This document shows, one piece after another, positions 8,546 to 18,098 of a stretch of 64,000 nucleotides of DNA. The DNA is taken from contig CAMVMK010000004.1 in the NCBI GenBank assembly GCA_947168585.1, positions 1 through 64,000 on the forward strand, given 5' to 3'. A model generated the notes under the pieces. It was given only the letters and a program-made list of their open reading frames with translations. It had not been told where the DNA came from and did no database searches. The position numbers and the translations under genes are program-made. How positions within the stretch are numbered: position 1 is the first letter of the stretch; the number at the start of each line of letters is the position of its first letter. The stretch is from an uncultured Fretibacterium sp. Lineage in GTDB: Bacteria > Synergistota > Synergistia > Synergistales > Aminobacteriaceae.

Positions 8546-8773
8546 TTAAGCGGCGTTTTTATAATCTATCACAGAAATTTCCTGCGTAAGTTTTTTTGAT
8601 AACTCAACGATATTTTCAAGTTTCTCCGCAACATCGTCCGTGAAAAATTTTTCACCGCACTGTTCGCACTCAAGGCACGGGACATTTTTAATAATAATGA
8701 TAGAATTTTTATAATTTACAACATAATTAGTTGTAGTTTCAAAATTAATTTTATTTTTGCAGAACATACACAT
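8546..8773 (-). CDS. YgiT-type zinc finger protein (MqsA N-domain-like)
   Basis: 75 residues with two CxxC pairs (CMFCK and CEQCGEKFF) around a beta core (TNYVVNYKNSIIIIKNVPC), then a helix. This is the stand-alone YgiT zinc domain usually found as antitoxin-like partner of a DUF4258-type toxin. No such toxin is next to it; the neighbour is a RelE-type toxin gene 21 bases upstream. It may be a third member of the cassette or a remnant of another module. Confidence 0.8.
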   Translation of the reverse strand: MCMFCKNKINFETTTNYVVNYKNSIIIIKNVPCLECEQCGEKFFTDDVAEKLENIVELSKKLTQEISVIDYKNAA

Positions 8774-8794
8774 AATTATTTTCGCCTCGTTTTA

Positions 8795-9058
8795 TCAAAA
8801 ATTTTTTAGAATATCATGATGTCCTACGTCAATTAAAGCAACTAAGGTATCATTTTCATAAAACCATATGACCCGAATGTCCATATTTACACTGAACTCA
8901 AAAAGTTCGTCAGTTCCTTTAATACGTTTTGTCCGCAGTGATGGATGAAAAGGGTTATTAGAAAATATTGTTAATTTTTTCTTTAATTGATTCTTTTCAT
9001 CACCAGAAAGTTTTTTATAATGTTTTTGAAAACGCTCTGAATATGTTAATTCAAGCAT
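8795..9058 (-). CDS. RelE/ParE-superfamily toxin
   Basis: 87 residues. ERFQKHYKKLSGDEKNQLKKKL followed by HPSLRTKRIKG, IRVIWFYENDTLVALIDVGHHDIL is the RelE/YafQ fold. Relatives cleave mRNA at the ribosome, or in the ParE branch poison gyrase. The ATG directly follows the stop of the AbrB-type gene (TAAATG), implying translational coupling with its antitoxin. Confidence 0.85.
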   Translation of the reverse strand: MLELTYSERFQKHYKKLSGDEKNQLKKKLTIFSNNPFHPSLRTKRIKGTDELFEFSVNMDIRVIWFYENDTLVALIDVGHHDILKNF

Positions 9059-9319
9059 TTATTCGTCCTCTAATGAATTAAATAAAGCATCAACGCTATT
9101 AAAAACCGGCTGCCTGCCCGCCTTAATATTTTCTTTTAAGTTACTGACTTCATCATTAATTTTAGAAATATAATCTTCGGGATAAACAACAACGGGTATC
9201 ATTCTAATCATTCCGTTATCTTCAAAAATTTCAAACTTATCTCCTTCTCTCAAACCCATGCTTGAAATAATAGAGGCAGGAATTTTTACCTGTGATTGAG
9301 AACCTAAAACTGAAATCAT
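9059..9319 (-). CDS. AbrB/MazE-type antitoxin
   Basis: 86 residues from the ATG at 9319, which has GAGGAG 10 bases upstream; a longer frame from TTG at 9337 overlaps that ribosome site and is less likely. The swapped-hairpin AbrB domain is plain: VLGSQSQVKIPASIISSMG then LREGDKFEIFEDNGMIRMIPV. The C-terminal half (DEVSNLKENIKAGR) should bind and neutralise the toxin encoded next. Such antitoxins usually repress their own operon. Confidence 0.82.
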   Translation of the reverse strand: MISVLGSQSQVKIPASIISSMGLREGDKFEIFEDNGMIRMIPVVVYPEDYISKINDEVSNLKENIKAGRQPVFNSVDALFNSLEDE

Positions 9320-9357
9320 TAAAACATATCTCCTCAATTTTGATAATCTTTAGATTT

Positions 9358-9642
9358 TTATTTTCCTGTGTTTTCTTTATCTAATTTATAAACCCAAGCT
9401 AAAACTCTCGCAACAACTTCATATAATTCCGCCGGAATCTCCTCGCCGAGTTCAAGCGATATTAAAGCCGAAACGAGCGCGGCATCTTCAACAATAGGAA
9501 CATCAGCTTCAACGGCACGCTCAATAATTTTACGCGCGATAAAACCCTCGCCCTTAGCTACAACAGTAGGGGCGGCCATTTTTTTATTATCATATTTGAC
9601 AGCTACAGCCTGTTCACGTTTTTTATTATCCTGTAAGGCCAT
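9358..9642 (-). CDS. FlhB C-terminal-domain-like protein (YlqH type)
   Basis: 94 residues corresponding to the cytoplasmic domain of FlhB/YscU (AVAVKYDNKKMAAPTVVAKGEGFIARKI, then IPAELYEVVARVLAWVY). It lacks the membrane part and the autocleavage NPTH motif. It matches YlqH of Bacillus, also downstream of rnhB and a FliK-like gene. Its role is unknown; it may act in substrate choice of flagellar-type export. Confidence 0.85.
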   Translation of the reverse strand: MALQDNKKREQAVAVKYDNKKMAAPTVVAKGEGFIARKIIERAVEADVPIVEDAALVSALISLELGEEIPAELYEVVARVLAWVYKLDKENTGK

Positions 9643-9652
9643 TAGTAAATTT

Positions 9653-9680
9653 TTTCACTCCTAACTCCTCACGCTTAATT
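9653..9680. repeat. Heptamer repeat
   Basis: CACTCCTAACTCCTCACGC on the plus strand, purine-rich on the strand of the gene that ends at 9692. Only one arm is present, so no hairpin and probably no termination inside the operon. Confidence 0.55.
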
Positions 9681-9691
9681 CGCATTAAAAA

Positions 9692-10801
9692 TTATACTGT
9701 AATGTCAAGAGCGCGGCCTGCAATTAATAAATTTTTTTCGCGTTCGGCGGCTTTTTGAGAAATTCCTATGAAAACTACAGGCAAATCTAAATCTTGAAGT
9801 TCTTTTCTTAAATCTCTGCGGCGGCGTTCAATTAATCTGCAAGTTTCGGGCTTTTCGGCGTTGAGAGTTAAATTACAGCTTTTACCGTCGCTCTCGACTA
9901 ATCCTCCGACTTCGCCGAGAGTTGAGCCTGTTATCCCGAAGCCGACCTGCCAATATTTCTGCCCGTCTTCTTCGGCTGAACGTCCTACATAAATTTTTGC
10001 GGTCATGTTCTGCGAAACGTCATTAAGAACCGGCCAGAACGGAGCCGCTAATAAAGCCGGATTAACTTCATTGCGCGGACTTTTCATTAAAATCGATTGA
10101 GCCTGCAAAAATTTCGCTATGTCGTCGCTGCCCTCTTTCATGTCTTTTAAGGCCTTAACGGGGTCAGAGCCTTTTGAAGTTCTTTCTTTTAATTCTTTGC
10201 GGATTTTTTCCCACATTTCTGTAGCTTCCGCGCCGTTCATTGCCGCGTATTGCGATAATAAACTCGCGTTTTCAAGCGTCATAGGGACATCACGGGCCCA
10301 AAGTTCTATAAAAGAAGAAAGTTCGCCGGGCTGTGAGCCTGATTTTCTCCAAGCGTCCCGGATCGCTCCTAAAACTTCACTCGAAAGAGGCAGGCCGCGA
10401 GCCAATAAAGCCGTAGCAAGTTCTCTATCACGCGCAGGAATTTGCGATAAAAATGAAAGTTCGCCCTGAGATAATCTTAAAACAGGAACACCGTCAGGGC
10501 CTGAAGCGTCCCAGACAGCGCGGAAATGTTCGCCGACAATCAACGAAATAGTAGCGCGGGCTTTCAATTCCTGAGGAACACCGTTTACATCAACACGAAC
10601 TAAATAAGTTCCGTCATTATTTTGCGATAACACACTGCCTTCAACGAGCATACCCGTTCTAATTCCGGCAAGTTTTGCGGCAATCTGCGAGGGCTGCTGA
10701 ATTTGAGGCTGAGTCGAAATTTGACCCTGCCGGGCGTTGGTGCTGATGTTTTGCTGCATCTGGTTATAATTTTGATCTACATTTACATTTAATGACGGCA
10801 T
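9692..10801 (-). CDS. FliK/YlqG-like protein (flagellar hook-length-control-like C-terminus)
   Basis: 369 residues. The N-terminus is Asn/Gln-rich and disordered (about residues 1-45), and the middle is helical. The C-terminal part (IYVGRSAEEDGQKYWQVGFGITG through LTLNAEKPETCRLIE) resembles the Flg_hook domain of FliK. Its position between rnhB and the FlhB-like gene equals ylqG in Bacillus. Relation to a real flagellum is unclear, as no other flagellar structural gene is here. Confidence 0.65.
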   Translation of the reverse strand: MPSLNVNVDQNYNQMQQNISTNARQGQISTQPQIQQPSQIAAKLAGIRTGMLVEGSVLSQNNDGTYLVRVDVNGVPQELKARATISLIVGEHFRAVWDASGPDGVPVLRLSQGELSFLSQIPARDRELATALLARGLPLSSEVLGAIRDAWRKSGSQPGELSSFIELWARDVPMTLENASLLSQYAAMNGAEATEMWEKIRKELKERTSKGSDPVKALKDMKEGSDDIAKFLQAQSILMKSPRNEVNPALLAAPFWPVLNDVSQNMTAKIYVGRSAEEDGQKYWQVGFGITGSTLGEVGGLVESDGKSCNLTLNAEKPETCRLIERRRRDLRKELQDLDLPVVFIGISQKAAEREKNLLIAGRALDITV

Positions 10802-10810
10802 TTTTTTACT

Positions 10811-11491
10811 TTAATCTTTCTCTAAAAATTTTTTACAGAAACTTTTTCTATGAATTTCAGTAATTCCAAATTTTTTAACGGCGTTAATATGAAATTCTGT
10901 CGGGTAACCTTTATTTCTTGCAAGATTATAAGCCGGATATTTTTCATTGTAAATTCTCATTAATCTGTCGCGCAGAACTTTAGCAACTATCGAGGCCGCT
11001 GAAACTACGGGAATTAATTTATCGGCTTTAATTAAAATCCATTGCTTAAAATTTAATTCCGGGATTCTTTGATTTCCGTCAACGACTATACAGGCAGGAG
11101 AATGATTTAATTTTTTTACTAATTTTTTCACGCAGTCCGACATTGTAAGCAGCGAGGCACGCAAGATATTTTTTTCGTCAATTAAAGCCGGAGAGCCTTG
11201 ACTGACGCGCCATAAAACGCCTAATTCTTGGATTTTTGCAAAAATTTTTTCGCGTGAATTTGCTGAAATTAATTTTGAATCTCTCAGCTTCATTGCTAAT
11301 AATTTTTCTTCCTGTTCTTGAGTCAAAACTACTGCTGCTGCTGTAACGGGCCCTGCAAGACAGCCGCGTCCTGCTTCATCAGTGCCGATTATATAACCCA
11401 AAGATTTTAATTTTTGTAAATTAATTTTAGCTTCGTCTCCGCTGCATTTTGACGGAAGAATTAAATCATTGAACAAAGTCAGCTGCTCCAT
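10811..11491 (-). CDS. rnhB: Ribonuclease HII
   Basis: Removes RNA from RNA-DNA hybrids and single ribonucleotides. Motif GTDEAGRGCLAGPV holds the first catalytic Asp-Glu pair; VVDGN and AASIVAKVLRD carry the others. The ATG at 11491 (MEQLTLFND) is preferred to a TTG at 11515. It overlaps the end of rbgA by 26 bases, so translation is likely coupled. Confidence 0.95.
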   Translation of the reverse strand: MEQLTLFNDLILPSKCSGDEAKINLQKLKSLGYIIGTDEAGRGCLAGPVTAAAVVLTQEQEEKLLAMKLRDSKLISANSREKIFAKIQELGVLWRVSQGSPALIDEKNILRASLLTMSDCVKKLVKKLNHSPACIVVDGNQRIPELNFKQWILIKADKLIPVVSAASIVAKVLRDRLMRIYNEKYPAYNLARNKGYPTEFHINAVKKFGITEIHRKSFCKKFLEKD

Positions 11492-12329
11492 CGGCGTTAT
11501 TAATATTAATATCAAAATCTACTGCGCGCTGTTCTCCCGGCATTTCGAGACATACTGCACCTAATCTTCCGGAAGAAAAAGCCTCTATAAATTTTTGTCC
11601 TGCAAGTTCTAAATTTACACGGCCTCCCGAAATTAAACAGCCGTATTTTCGTCCGATGTTTTCAAGAATTGTGCCGGACTCTAAATTTTCTGATTGAATT
11701 TCTACAGGAATTAAATTTTGCATTTCGTTAGCACACAAAAATTTTATTAAAGATAAGGCCGCGTTTTCATAGCCTCCGACAACTTCAGCTTTAGCACAGC
11801 CGAGCCACGATAAAATTAAATGAGCTCCGGCTTCGGCATGAGGATCTAAAATTCCTGGCGAATCTACAATCAACATTCCTTCGTTTTTGTACCAGCTTAC
11901 TGACTTAGTAATTCCGGGAATATTGCCGACACCTGCGTTGGCTTTGCAGATTAATGAATTTAATAACAAAGATTTTCCGACGTTAGGAATACCAACGACA
12001 GCTAATCTGACTTCACGGTGTGAGGGTTTGAATTTCAAGACAGCTTTTTTAATATTTGAAAGTCCCTCGCGTTTTCTTAAATCGGCGGCGAAAGTGTGTT
12101 TTAACGAATCCAGCCACAATTTTAATTTTTGCGTGTCGGCTAAATCTTTTCTCGATAAAACATGAATTACAGGCTTGATTTTTGCTAAATATTTTATAAG
12201 AGGCGATGAAGTTGAAGCCGGAGCTCTTGAGTCTCTGACCTCAACTATTAAATCAAGTTTTGAAACTATTTCATTTAATTTTCTTGTCCCCTTAGCCATG
12301 TGGCCGGGATACCAAACTGTACGAGGCAT
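11466..12329 (-). CDS. rbgA: Ribosome biogenesis GTPase RbgA (YlqF)
   Basis: 287 residues, circularly permuted GTPase. PGHMAKGTRKL at the N-terminus, G4-like SRKDLAD first, then G1 GIPNVGKS and G3 VDSPG, with a C-terminal helical domain. It acts in late assembly of the 50S subunit. It is followed by overlapping rnhB and lies 6 bases after lepB. Confidence 0.94.
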   Translation of the reverse strand: MPRTVWYPGHMAKGTRKLNEIVSKLDLIVEVRDSRAPASTSSPLIKYLAKIKPVIHVLSRKDLADTQKLKLWLDSLKHTFAADLRKREGLSNIKKAVLKFKPSHREVRLAVVGIPNVGKSLLLNSLICKANAGVGNIPGITKSVSWYKNEGMLIVDSPGILDPHAEAGAHLILSWLGCAKAEVVGGYENAALSLIKFLCANEMQNLIPVEIQSENLESGTILENIGRKYGCLISGGRVNLELAGQKFIEAFSSGRLGAVCLEMPGEQRAVDFDININNADGAADFVQ

Positions 12330-12335
12330 AAATTT

Positions 12336-12881
12336 TTATTTGGGTATTCCGATCCGAGTTAGCGGCCAATATCTGAAGAACACAGGCCCGCGCATATCAT
12401 CAAGCGATGCAAAGCCCCAATATCTGCTGTCCTGAGAATTTGAGCGGTTGTCGCCGAGCATGAAATATTTATTTTCAGGCACTCTAAAAGGAACTTCCGG
12501 GAAAATACTATTCGGCCTCATTGTAAAACGGTCATGATTTTTAACATAAGGCTCGTCAGTAGGCTGTCCGTTTATATAAACAACGCCGTTTTTAATATCT
12601 ACAATATCGCCGGGAATTGCAATAATTCTTTTTACAAAATCTCTGTCAGGGTCTACAGGATACTTGAAAACATAAATAGAACCCCGCGATGGCTCAAAAA
12701 ACAAATTCCAAAATTTTGCAACTAAAACCCTATCTTGTATTTCAAGAGTCGGTATCATTGAGCCGCTCGGTATCCAAAACGCCTGCACTATAAATGTCCG
12801 TATTATCATCGCTAAAACAAAAGCCCAAAATATTGTCTCTATTGTTTCGCGCCACCATGGCTTAGCTACTTCAGCCGCCAT
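12336..12881 (-). CDS. lepB: Signal peptidase I
   Basis: 181 residues with one N-terminal membrane helix (IFWAFVLAMIIRTFIVQAFW). The catalytic serine is in IPSGSMIPTL, the lysine in DRDFVKRIIAIPGD, and box E GDNRSNSQDSR is present. It cleaves Sec signal peptides, of which this window has many. Its ATG overlaps the nusB stop (TAATG). Confidence 0.96.
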   Translation of the reverse strand: MAAEVAKPWWRETIETIFWAFVLAMIIRTFIVQAFWIPSGSMIPTLEIQDRVLVAKFWNLFFEPSRGSIYVFKYPVDPDRDFVKRIIAIPGDIVDIKNGVVYINGQPTDEPYVKNHDRFTMRPNSIFPEVPFRVPENKYFMLGDNRSNSQDSRYWGFASLDDMRGPVFFRYWPLTRIGIPK

Positions 12882-13453
12882 TATTCTTCACTCCTTGCTG
12901 CGTCTGAGCTTTGATTTTTATCTGTATTATTTTTATCTTCTACTTCTATATTTTCATTTTCAAAAAATTTTTCGATGTTGTACATAACTCCGTTTATAAA
13001 TCTTGCAGAATTTTTCGTGCCGAAATCATCGGCAAGTTTTACAGCTTCTGTTATTGCTGACTTAACCGGCAAATTTTTTTCCAAAAATCCCTCAAGCAGC
13101 ATTAAACGCAAAATAGTACGGTCAATGCTCACCATTCTGTCTGGTGTCCAGCCCGTAACTACGCGGAGTAATATACCGTCAATTTCGTTTTTACGGTCTA
13201 AAACTTTGATAATTAAATCGCGGCTTCTTTGCTTAACTTCAGGTTTGTCATCTTTTGCAACGTCTTCACGATTGAAAAAATATTCAATAGACGCTTCAAA
13301 ATCCTGCGCCGGATAAATATCAAGCGAATATAAAAATTGCACTGCAAGTTCTCTCGATCTATGAATAGCCTCGAACTTGCGGCCTATAGTTTTTTTGATA
13401 ATTTTATTTTTTTTCTTTTTAGTTTTTTTAGTTTTTATGTTTTCTTCAGGCAT
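12881..13453 (-). CDS. nusB: Transcription antitermination factor NusB
   Basis: 190 residues: the NusB all-helical domain (RSRELAVQFLYSLDIYP, then DRTILRLMLLEGF, FGTKNSARFINGVMYNI) plus a lysine-rich N-terminal extension and an acidic tail. It acts with NusE at boxA in rRNA antitermination. It lies 3 bases downstream of the gene at 13457. Confidence 0.93.
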   Translation of the reverse strand: MPEENIKTKKTKKKKNKIIKKTIGRKFEAIHRSRELAVQFLYSLDIYPAQDFEASIEYFFNREDVAKDDKPEVKQRSRDLIIKVLDRKNEIDGILLRVVTGWTPDRMVSIDRTILRLMLLEGFLEKNLPVKSAITEAVKLADDFGTKNSARFINGVMYNIEKFFENENIEVEDKNNTDKNQSSDAARSEE

Positions 13454-13456
13454 TTT

Positions 13457-13897
13457 TTAAGCACTCCTGATTTTTTTAGCAAGCAATGAAAGCCCGCGTA
13501 TAGCAAACCACGCCGCCGATCCCCAAAACGCCGTCCAGAAAAATCCTTCGAGCCCCGCCGTTACTATCACAGCCGAACACGATGCAGCTGCCGCCCAAAT
13601 ATAAGGATTTTGTATAACTTGCATAAATCCGCGCTCAGGGGCAGCCCAAACTATTGAAGCTGTCATTCCCGCAGGATCAAGGACTTCGCTCAAATGCTGC
13701 TCGACTTTTTCTTTAACTTCCGCCGAAATATCTTCGTCTGAAATCACGACAGTTAAATCAGCCTGGCTCTCTGACGGCTTGAGGGTTATGCTGTAAAGTC
13801 TGAAACTCGTTCTCAAGACATAATTAACAAAATCAAAAAGTCCCTCGTAAGATATTTTTATAAATCCGCAAGGCGTGTTTTTCCATAAAAAATACAT
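13457..13897 (-). CDS. Membrane protein of unknown function between asp23 and nusB
   Basis: 146 residues. A soluble N-terminal part (about 1-90) with alternating beta/alpha character precedes two hydrophobic helices (PYIWAAAASCSAVIVTAGL and FFWTAFWGSAAWFAIRGL). Family not recognised. Its ATG overlaps the stop of the Asp23 gene. By position it could be the envelope partner of the Asp23 protein, like AmaP in Gram-positives, but no sequence similarity to AmaP is claimed. Confidence 0.75.
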   Translation of the reverse strand: MYFLWKNTPCGFIKISYEGLFDFVNYVLRTSFRLYSITLKPSESQADLTVVISDEDISAEVKEKVEQHLSEVLDPAGMTASIVWAAPERGFMQVIQNPYIWAAAASCSAVIVTAGLEGFFWTAFWGSAAWFAIRGLSLLAKKIRSA

Positions 13898-14334
13898 CAG
13901 TCGGCCTCTTCGTTGTAATTAGGTGAAAAAATTTCGTCAGGCTCTAAATCAATTTTAATATCTCCGTCGCTGCCGTTGGTATAAATTCCCTGAACGTTGA
14001 CATTGACGGCTCTGACCTCGTAGCCTGTGTAGCGTTCTAAATTATCTTTTATTTTTTCCTGAACGTCCCAAGCAATATCCGGGATTCTTTGGCCGTAGCG
14101 GACGAGAATATAAACGTCAATCGAAATCACGCCCTGATTATGATCTACATCGGCGCGAATACCTCCGCTGCGTCTGGTCAAAGCAAATTTCGAGGCAAGT
14201 TTAGCGGCTGTTTTAATATTTGCTATGCCTTGAATAGTTTTTTTGGCAAGCTCAATAATAACATCTTCAGAGACGTGAATGACTCCGCCCGCGCCCGGCT
14301 GATTTTTTTCAGAACTTTTATTTTCGTCTGGCAT
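13897..14334 (-). CDS. Asp23/Gls24 family envelope stress protein
   Basis: 145 residues. The core GVIHVSEDVIIELAKKTIQGI, then ISIDVYILVRYGQRIPDIAWDVQEKIKDNLE and VRAVNVNVQGI, is the Asp23 (DUF322) domain. It is flanked by an N-terminal disordered stretch and an acidic tail. Family members associate with the cytoplasmic face of the membrane. It lies between efp and the unknown membrane gene, as in many clostridia and synergistetes. Confidence 0.88.
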   Translation of the reverse strand: MPDENKSSEKNQPGAGGVIHVSEDVIIELAKKTIQGIANIKTAAKLASKFALTRRSGGIRADVDHNQGVISIDVYILVRYGQRIPDIAWDVQEKIKDNLERYTGYEVRAVNVNVQGIYTNGSDGDIKIDLEPDEIFSPNYNEEAD

Positions 14335-14345
14335 TTTGTTTTCAA

Positions 14346-14393
14346 TTAAGAATTAGGAATTAGGAAATTCTCACCCCTAACTCCTCACTGTAA
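14346..14393. repeat. Heptamer repeat with hairpin potential
   Basis: AATTAGGAATTAGGAAATTC faces CCCCTAACTCCTCACTG. The arms AGGAATTAGG and CCTAACTCCT pair partly. Located directly after the efp stop. Confidence 0.6.
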
Positions 14394-14966
14394 TTATTTC
14401 TTTGCTCTTTCGAGATAAGCGCCCGTGCGTGTGTCGACAACGATTTCTTCGCCGGGTTCAATGAAAACAGGAACAGTTACAACGAGACCCGTTTCGAGTG
14501 TTGCAGGTTTTCCGCCTCCTGTTACTGTGTCGCCTTTGAAAGCCGGAGGAGTGTCGACAACTTTCATAGTAACGCTCTTGGGGAGTTCAATTCCCATAAC
14601 TTTACCCTCGAAATATTCAAGCTGGATTTCAATATCGTCAACTAAATATTTAGCGGCCTCGCCTAAAACCTGCGGAGAAAGTCTCATCTCTTCATAAGTA
14701 GCTAAGTCCATGAAAACATAATCTTCGCCGTCTCTGTAAGAATATTGGGCGGGTTTATCTTCGTAAATTATGCGCTCAAATTTTTCGCCGGGCTTGAAAG
14801 AATTTTCGACGATTGAGCCTGTTTCAACATTGCGGAGTTTTGTACGGACGACCGCGCCGCCTCTGCCCATTTTGTGATGATCATATTCAACAATTTCCCA
14901 AATTCCGTCCTGCCAGCGGAATTTTAAGCCTACATAGAAGCTCGTTGTGTCGGCTACCTGTGCCAT
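14394..14966 (-). CDS. efp: Translation elongation factor P
   Basis: 190 residues, three beta-barrel domains. It rescues ribosomes stalled at polyproline. The loop that reaches the peptidyl-transferase centre reads HHKMGRGGA, with Arg35 at the tip where lysine is found in E. coli, and Met where Pro is usual. An Arg tip is known from EarP-rhamnosylated EF-P, but no earP is here, and unmodified forms exist. Good AGGAGG 10 bases upstream; first gene of the long operon. Confidence 0.97.
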   Translation of the reverse strand: MAQVADTTSFYVGLKFRWQDGIWEIVEYDHHKMGRGGAVVRTKLRNVETGSIVENSFKPGEKFERIIYEDKPAQYSYRDGEDYVFMDLATYEEMRLSPQVLGEAAKYLVDDIEIQLEYFEGKVMGIELPKSVTMKVVDTPPAFKGDTVTGGGKPATLETGLVVTVPVFIEPGEEIVVDTRTGAYLERAKK

Positions 14967-15113
14967 AAAAAATTTACCTCCTAAAAAATTTCTCTGTTAA
15001 ATTTCAAAAAATTATTATATAACACGTTGAAAATTTTTAGACGCTTAGAGTAAAACAAAAAAATTTTTTTATCATCTCCGCGAGACTTTGCGGCGGCGAA
15101 TAAAAATTAAAAA

Positions 15114-15140
15114 TTTTGAGTGGAAAAATGAGTGGAAAAA
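15114..15140 (+). repeat. 27-nt repeat, inverted copy at 60271-60297
   Basis: Contains TGAGTGGAAAAATGAGTGG, itself two tandem units. The identical 27 bases occur on the minus strand at 60271-60297. It lies in the efp-uvrA intergenic region. Confidence 0.7.
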
Positions 15141-15230
15141 TAAAATTTTTTTCTGGAAAGTTAAGCGCGTGAAAATTATTTCGTGTATGATTATAACATT
15201 AAAAAATTATTTATGAAGAAGGGAATAAAA

Positions 15231-18062
15231 TTGAACGAAAAAATTTCTATAAAAGGCGCACGAGAACATAATTTGAAGAATGTCAGCATTGATATTCCGC
15301 GCGAAAAATTAATCGTAATCACAGGCCCGTCAGGTTCGGGAAAATCTTCGCTCGCTTTCGATACTCTTTACGCTGAAGGCCAAAGACGTTACGTTGAAAG
15401 TCTTTCAGCTTACGCGAGGCAGTTTTTAGGAGTGCAAAAAAAGCCTGATGTTGATGAAATTTCAGGTCTTTCTCCGGCAATTTCAATAGAACAAAAAGGA
15501 ACGGGACATAATCCGCGCTCGACTGTCGGAACTGTTACGGAAATTTACGACTATTTTAGATTATTGTACGGAAGAATAGGGATACCTCATTGTCCTAAGT
15601 GCGGAAAACCTGTACAGCGGCATTCGATTGATGAAATTTTAGATTATATTTTGAAGCACGAAAAAGATTTGAAAGTCGAGATTTTTTCTCCGTTAGTAAA
15701 AAATAAAAAAGGCGAGTTCAAAAATTTATTCAATCAGACACGCGAAAAAGGTTACACAAGAGCCCGTGTTGACGGAACTGTTTACTATCTTGAAGAAGAA
15801 ATTTCTTTAGACAAAAATAAAAAACACAACATTGAAATTTTAGTTGACCGTCTAAAAATTTCGAGCGACAAACGAAGCCGTTTAGCTGAAAGTGTCGAGG
15901 CATCTTTGAAACTTTCCGGCGGTTATGTCTTAATAAAATCCGAAAAAAATCAAGAATATACAATGACGGAAAATTATTCATGCCCGGACTGCGAAATTGG
16001 TATGCCCGAAATTGAGCCTCGATTATTTTCATTTAATAATCCTGTCGGAGCATGTCCTGACTGTGGAGGTCTCGGAAGCCATGAACATTTTTCGCGCGAA
16101 CTTGCTATAGATCCTGAGCGTTCTGTTTTAGACGGTGCTATAATCCCTTGGAAAAACAAACCTCATGTTATAGAGAAATTAAAACTTTTTGCCCAAAAAC
16201 ACAAATGGGATTTAACAAAACCTTACAAAAAATTAAGCAAAGAAATTCAAGATTTTATTTGGAACGGCAGCGGCGATGAGAAAGTCCCGATGATTTTCGA
16301 TGAGAAAGGCATAGCGCGCCCTTACATGGGACGTTATGAGGGTGTTGTAGGCTGGCTGGAGGAAAAATTAAAATGGTTTGCCGACAATGAAAGTGTCGCT
16401 GAAGAAGTCGCTCAATACCGCGAAGAAGATATTTGCAAAACTTGCGGCGGTCTGCGTCTCCGTCAAGAGGCTTTGAACGTAAAAGTTTCAGGTTACGGCA
16501 TAGGCGAATTATTAGAAATGCCCGTTGAAGTCTTAGTTGAAGTCGTAAAAAATTTTGAACTTACTAAAAATGAACACGCAATTATTGACCAAGTTTTGAA
16601 CGAAATTATAAAACGTCTTGAATTTTTAGTTGATGTCGGAGTCGGTTATCTTTCGTTATTGAGACGCGCTGATACTTTATCCGGCGGCGAAAGTCAAAGA
16701 ATTAGACTTGCTACACAAATCGGCTCAAATTTAAGCGGAGTTTTATATGTTTTGGACGAACCTACTATCGGACTTCATTCGCGGGACACAGAAAAATTAA
16801 TACGTTCATTAAAATCTATAAAAAATTTAGGCAACACAGTCGTTGTTGTAGAACATGACCGCGATACAATGCAGGCTGCCGATGCTTTAATCGAACTCGG
16901 CCCGGAAGCAGGCGAAAAAGGCGGAGAGATTTTATATTCGGGCTCTTACGCAAAAGTTTTGAAGTCGGACGGGAAAACAGGAAAATATTTACGCGGCGAA
17001 GAAACCGGAATTGTTCGCAAAAAAACAAGGCGCAAACCCTCAGGCTGGGTAAAAGTCAAAGGCGCGGAACACCATAATTTGAAAAACATTGACGTAAAAA
17101 TCCCCGTCGGAGTTTTCTCATGTATCAGCGGCGTTTCAGGCTCAGGCAAGAGCAGTTTTCTTTATGATGTTTTATACAAAGGCATGAGGAGAATTTTGGA
17201 TAACGATTTTCGTGAACGTCCGGGAAAATTCGCAAGCATTGAGGGCACAGAATTTTTTGATAATATCGTTCTCGTTGACCAAAGTCCGATCGGAAGAACT
17301 CCGCGCTCAAATCCTGCGACTTATACGGGAGTTTTTTCGTTAATCCGCGAATTTTTTGCGTCATTGCCCGAAGCTAAAATCAGAGGCTACACTGCCGGGC
17401 GTTTCAGCTTCAACGTAAAAGGCGGACGCTGCGAGGCTTGCGGCGGTGCAGGAAGCGTTAAGACTTCAATGTTATTTTTGCCGGATATTTATTCGGACTG
17501 CGAAATCTGCAAAGGAACGCGCTACAACCACGAAACTCTCGAAGTTAAATTCAAAGATAAAAATATTGCTGATGTTTTAGCAATGACTGTCGATGAAGCC
17601 ATGAATTTTTTTGCTGACATTCCTAAAATTGCAAATAAATTAAAAGTAATTCAGGACGCAGGGCTCGGCTATATTCAGCTCGGGCAGTCAGCTTTGACTC
17701 TTTCGGGCGGCGAGGCTCAACGCGTGAAACTTTCTAAGGAACTTTCAAAAAAGTTCGGAGGCCGTACTCTTTATCTTCTTGACGAACCTACGACGGGACT
17801 TTTTTACACGGACGTAAAAAAATTATTGGAGATTGTTCACAGAATTATCGATAATAATAAAAGCACCGTGATTTTTATCGAACATAATCTTGATGTTTTG
17901 ATGTCGGCTGATTATATAATTGATCTTGGCCCTGAAGGCGGCGAGGCAGGCGGTCAGCTTGTAGCTTCAGGAACTCCCGAAGAGTTAATTAAAAAATCGA
18001 AAGGCTACACGGCAAAATTTTTGAAAGATTATTCAAAATCCTGTAACATGATTTATATTTAA
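15231..18062 (+). CDS. uvrA: Excinuclease ABC subunit A
   Basis: 943 residues from TTG at 15231, which has AAGAAGGG 7 bases upstream and gives [18 protein letters not shown], the usual UvrA start; a GTG at 15183 in the same frame lacks a ribosome site. Two ABC ATPase modules (Walker [10 protein letters not shown] and GVSGSGKSS; signatures [12 protein letters not shown] and [12 protein letters not shown]) and zinc-binding CxxC pairs ([31 protein letters not shown]). Damage recognition in nucleotide excision repair. Divergent from efp. Confidence 0.96.
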   Translation: MNEKISIKGAREHNLKNVSIDIPREKLIVITGPSGSGKSSLAFDTLYAEGQRRYVESLSAYARQFLGVQKKPDVDEISGLSPAISIEQKGTGHNPRSTVGTVTEIYDYFRLLYGRIGIPHCPKCGKPVQRHSIDEILDYILKHEKDLKVEIFSPLVKNKKGEFKNLFNQTREKGYTRARVDGTVYYLEEEISLDKNKKHNIEILVDRLKISSDKRSRLAESVEASLKLSGGYVLIKSEKNQEYTMTENYSCPDCEIGMPEIEPRLFSFNNPVGACPDCGGLGSHEHFSRELAIDPERSVLDGAIIPWKNKPHVIEKLKLFAQKHKWDLTKPYKKLSKEIQDFIWNGSGDEKVPMIFDEKGIARPYMGRYEGVVGWLEEKLKWFADNESVAEEVAQYREEDICKTCGGLRLRQEALNVKVSGYGIGELLEMPVEVLVEVVKNFELTKNEHAIIDQVLNEIIKRLEFLVDVGVGYLSLLRRADTLSGGESQRIRLATQIGSNLSGVLYVLDEPTIGLHSRDTEKLIRSLKSIKNLGNTVVVVEHDRDTMQAADALIELGPEAGEKGGEILYSGSYAKVLKSDGKTGKYLRGEETGIVRKKTRRKPSGWVKVKGAEHHNLKNIDVKIPVGVFSCISGVSGSGKSSFLYDVLYKGMRRILDNDFRERPGKFASIEGTEFFDNIVLVDQSPIGRTPRSNPATYTGVFSLIREFFASLPEAKIRGYTAGRFSFNVKGGRCEACGGAGSVKTSMLFLPDIYSDCEICKGTRYNHETLEVKFKDKNIADVLAMTVDEAMNFFADIPKIANKLKVIQDAGLGYIQLGQSALTLSGGEAQRVKLSKELSKKFGGRTLYLLDEPTTGLFYTDVKKLLEIVHRIIDNNKSTVIFIEHNLDVLMSADYIIDLGPEGGEAGGQLVASGTPEELIKKSKGYTAKFLKDYSKSCNMIYI

Positions 18063-18098
18063 TTTTAATTTTTAGAAATTTAGAAAGGAGAAAATATT

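Noticed and set aside
17125-17364. Reverse-strand ORFs within uvrA
   Set aside because: They lie wholly within the conserved uvrA frame, lack ribosome sites and have no recognisable domain.
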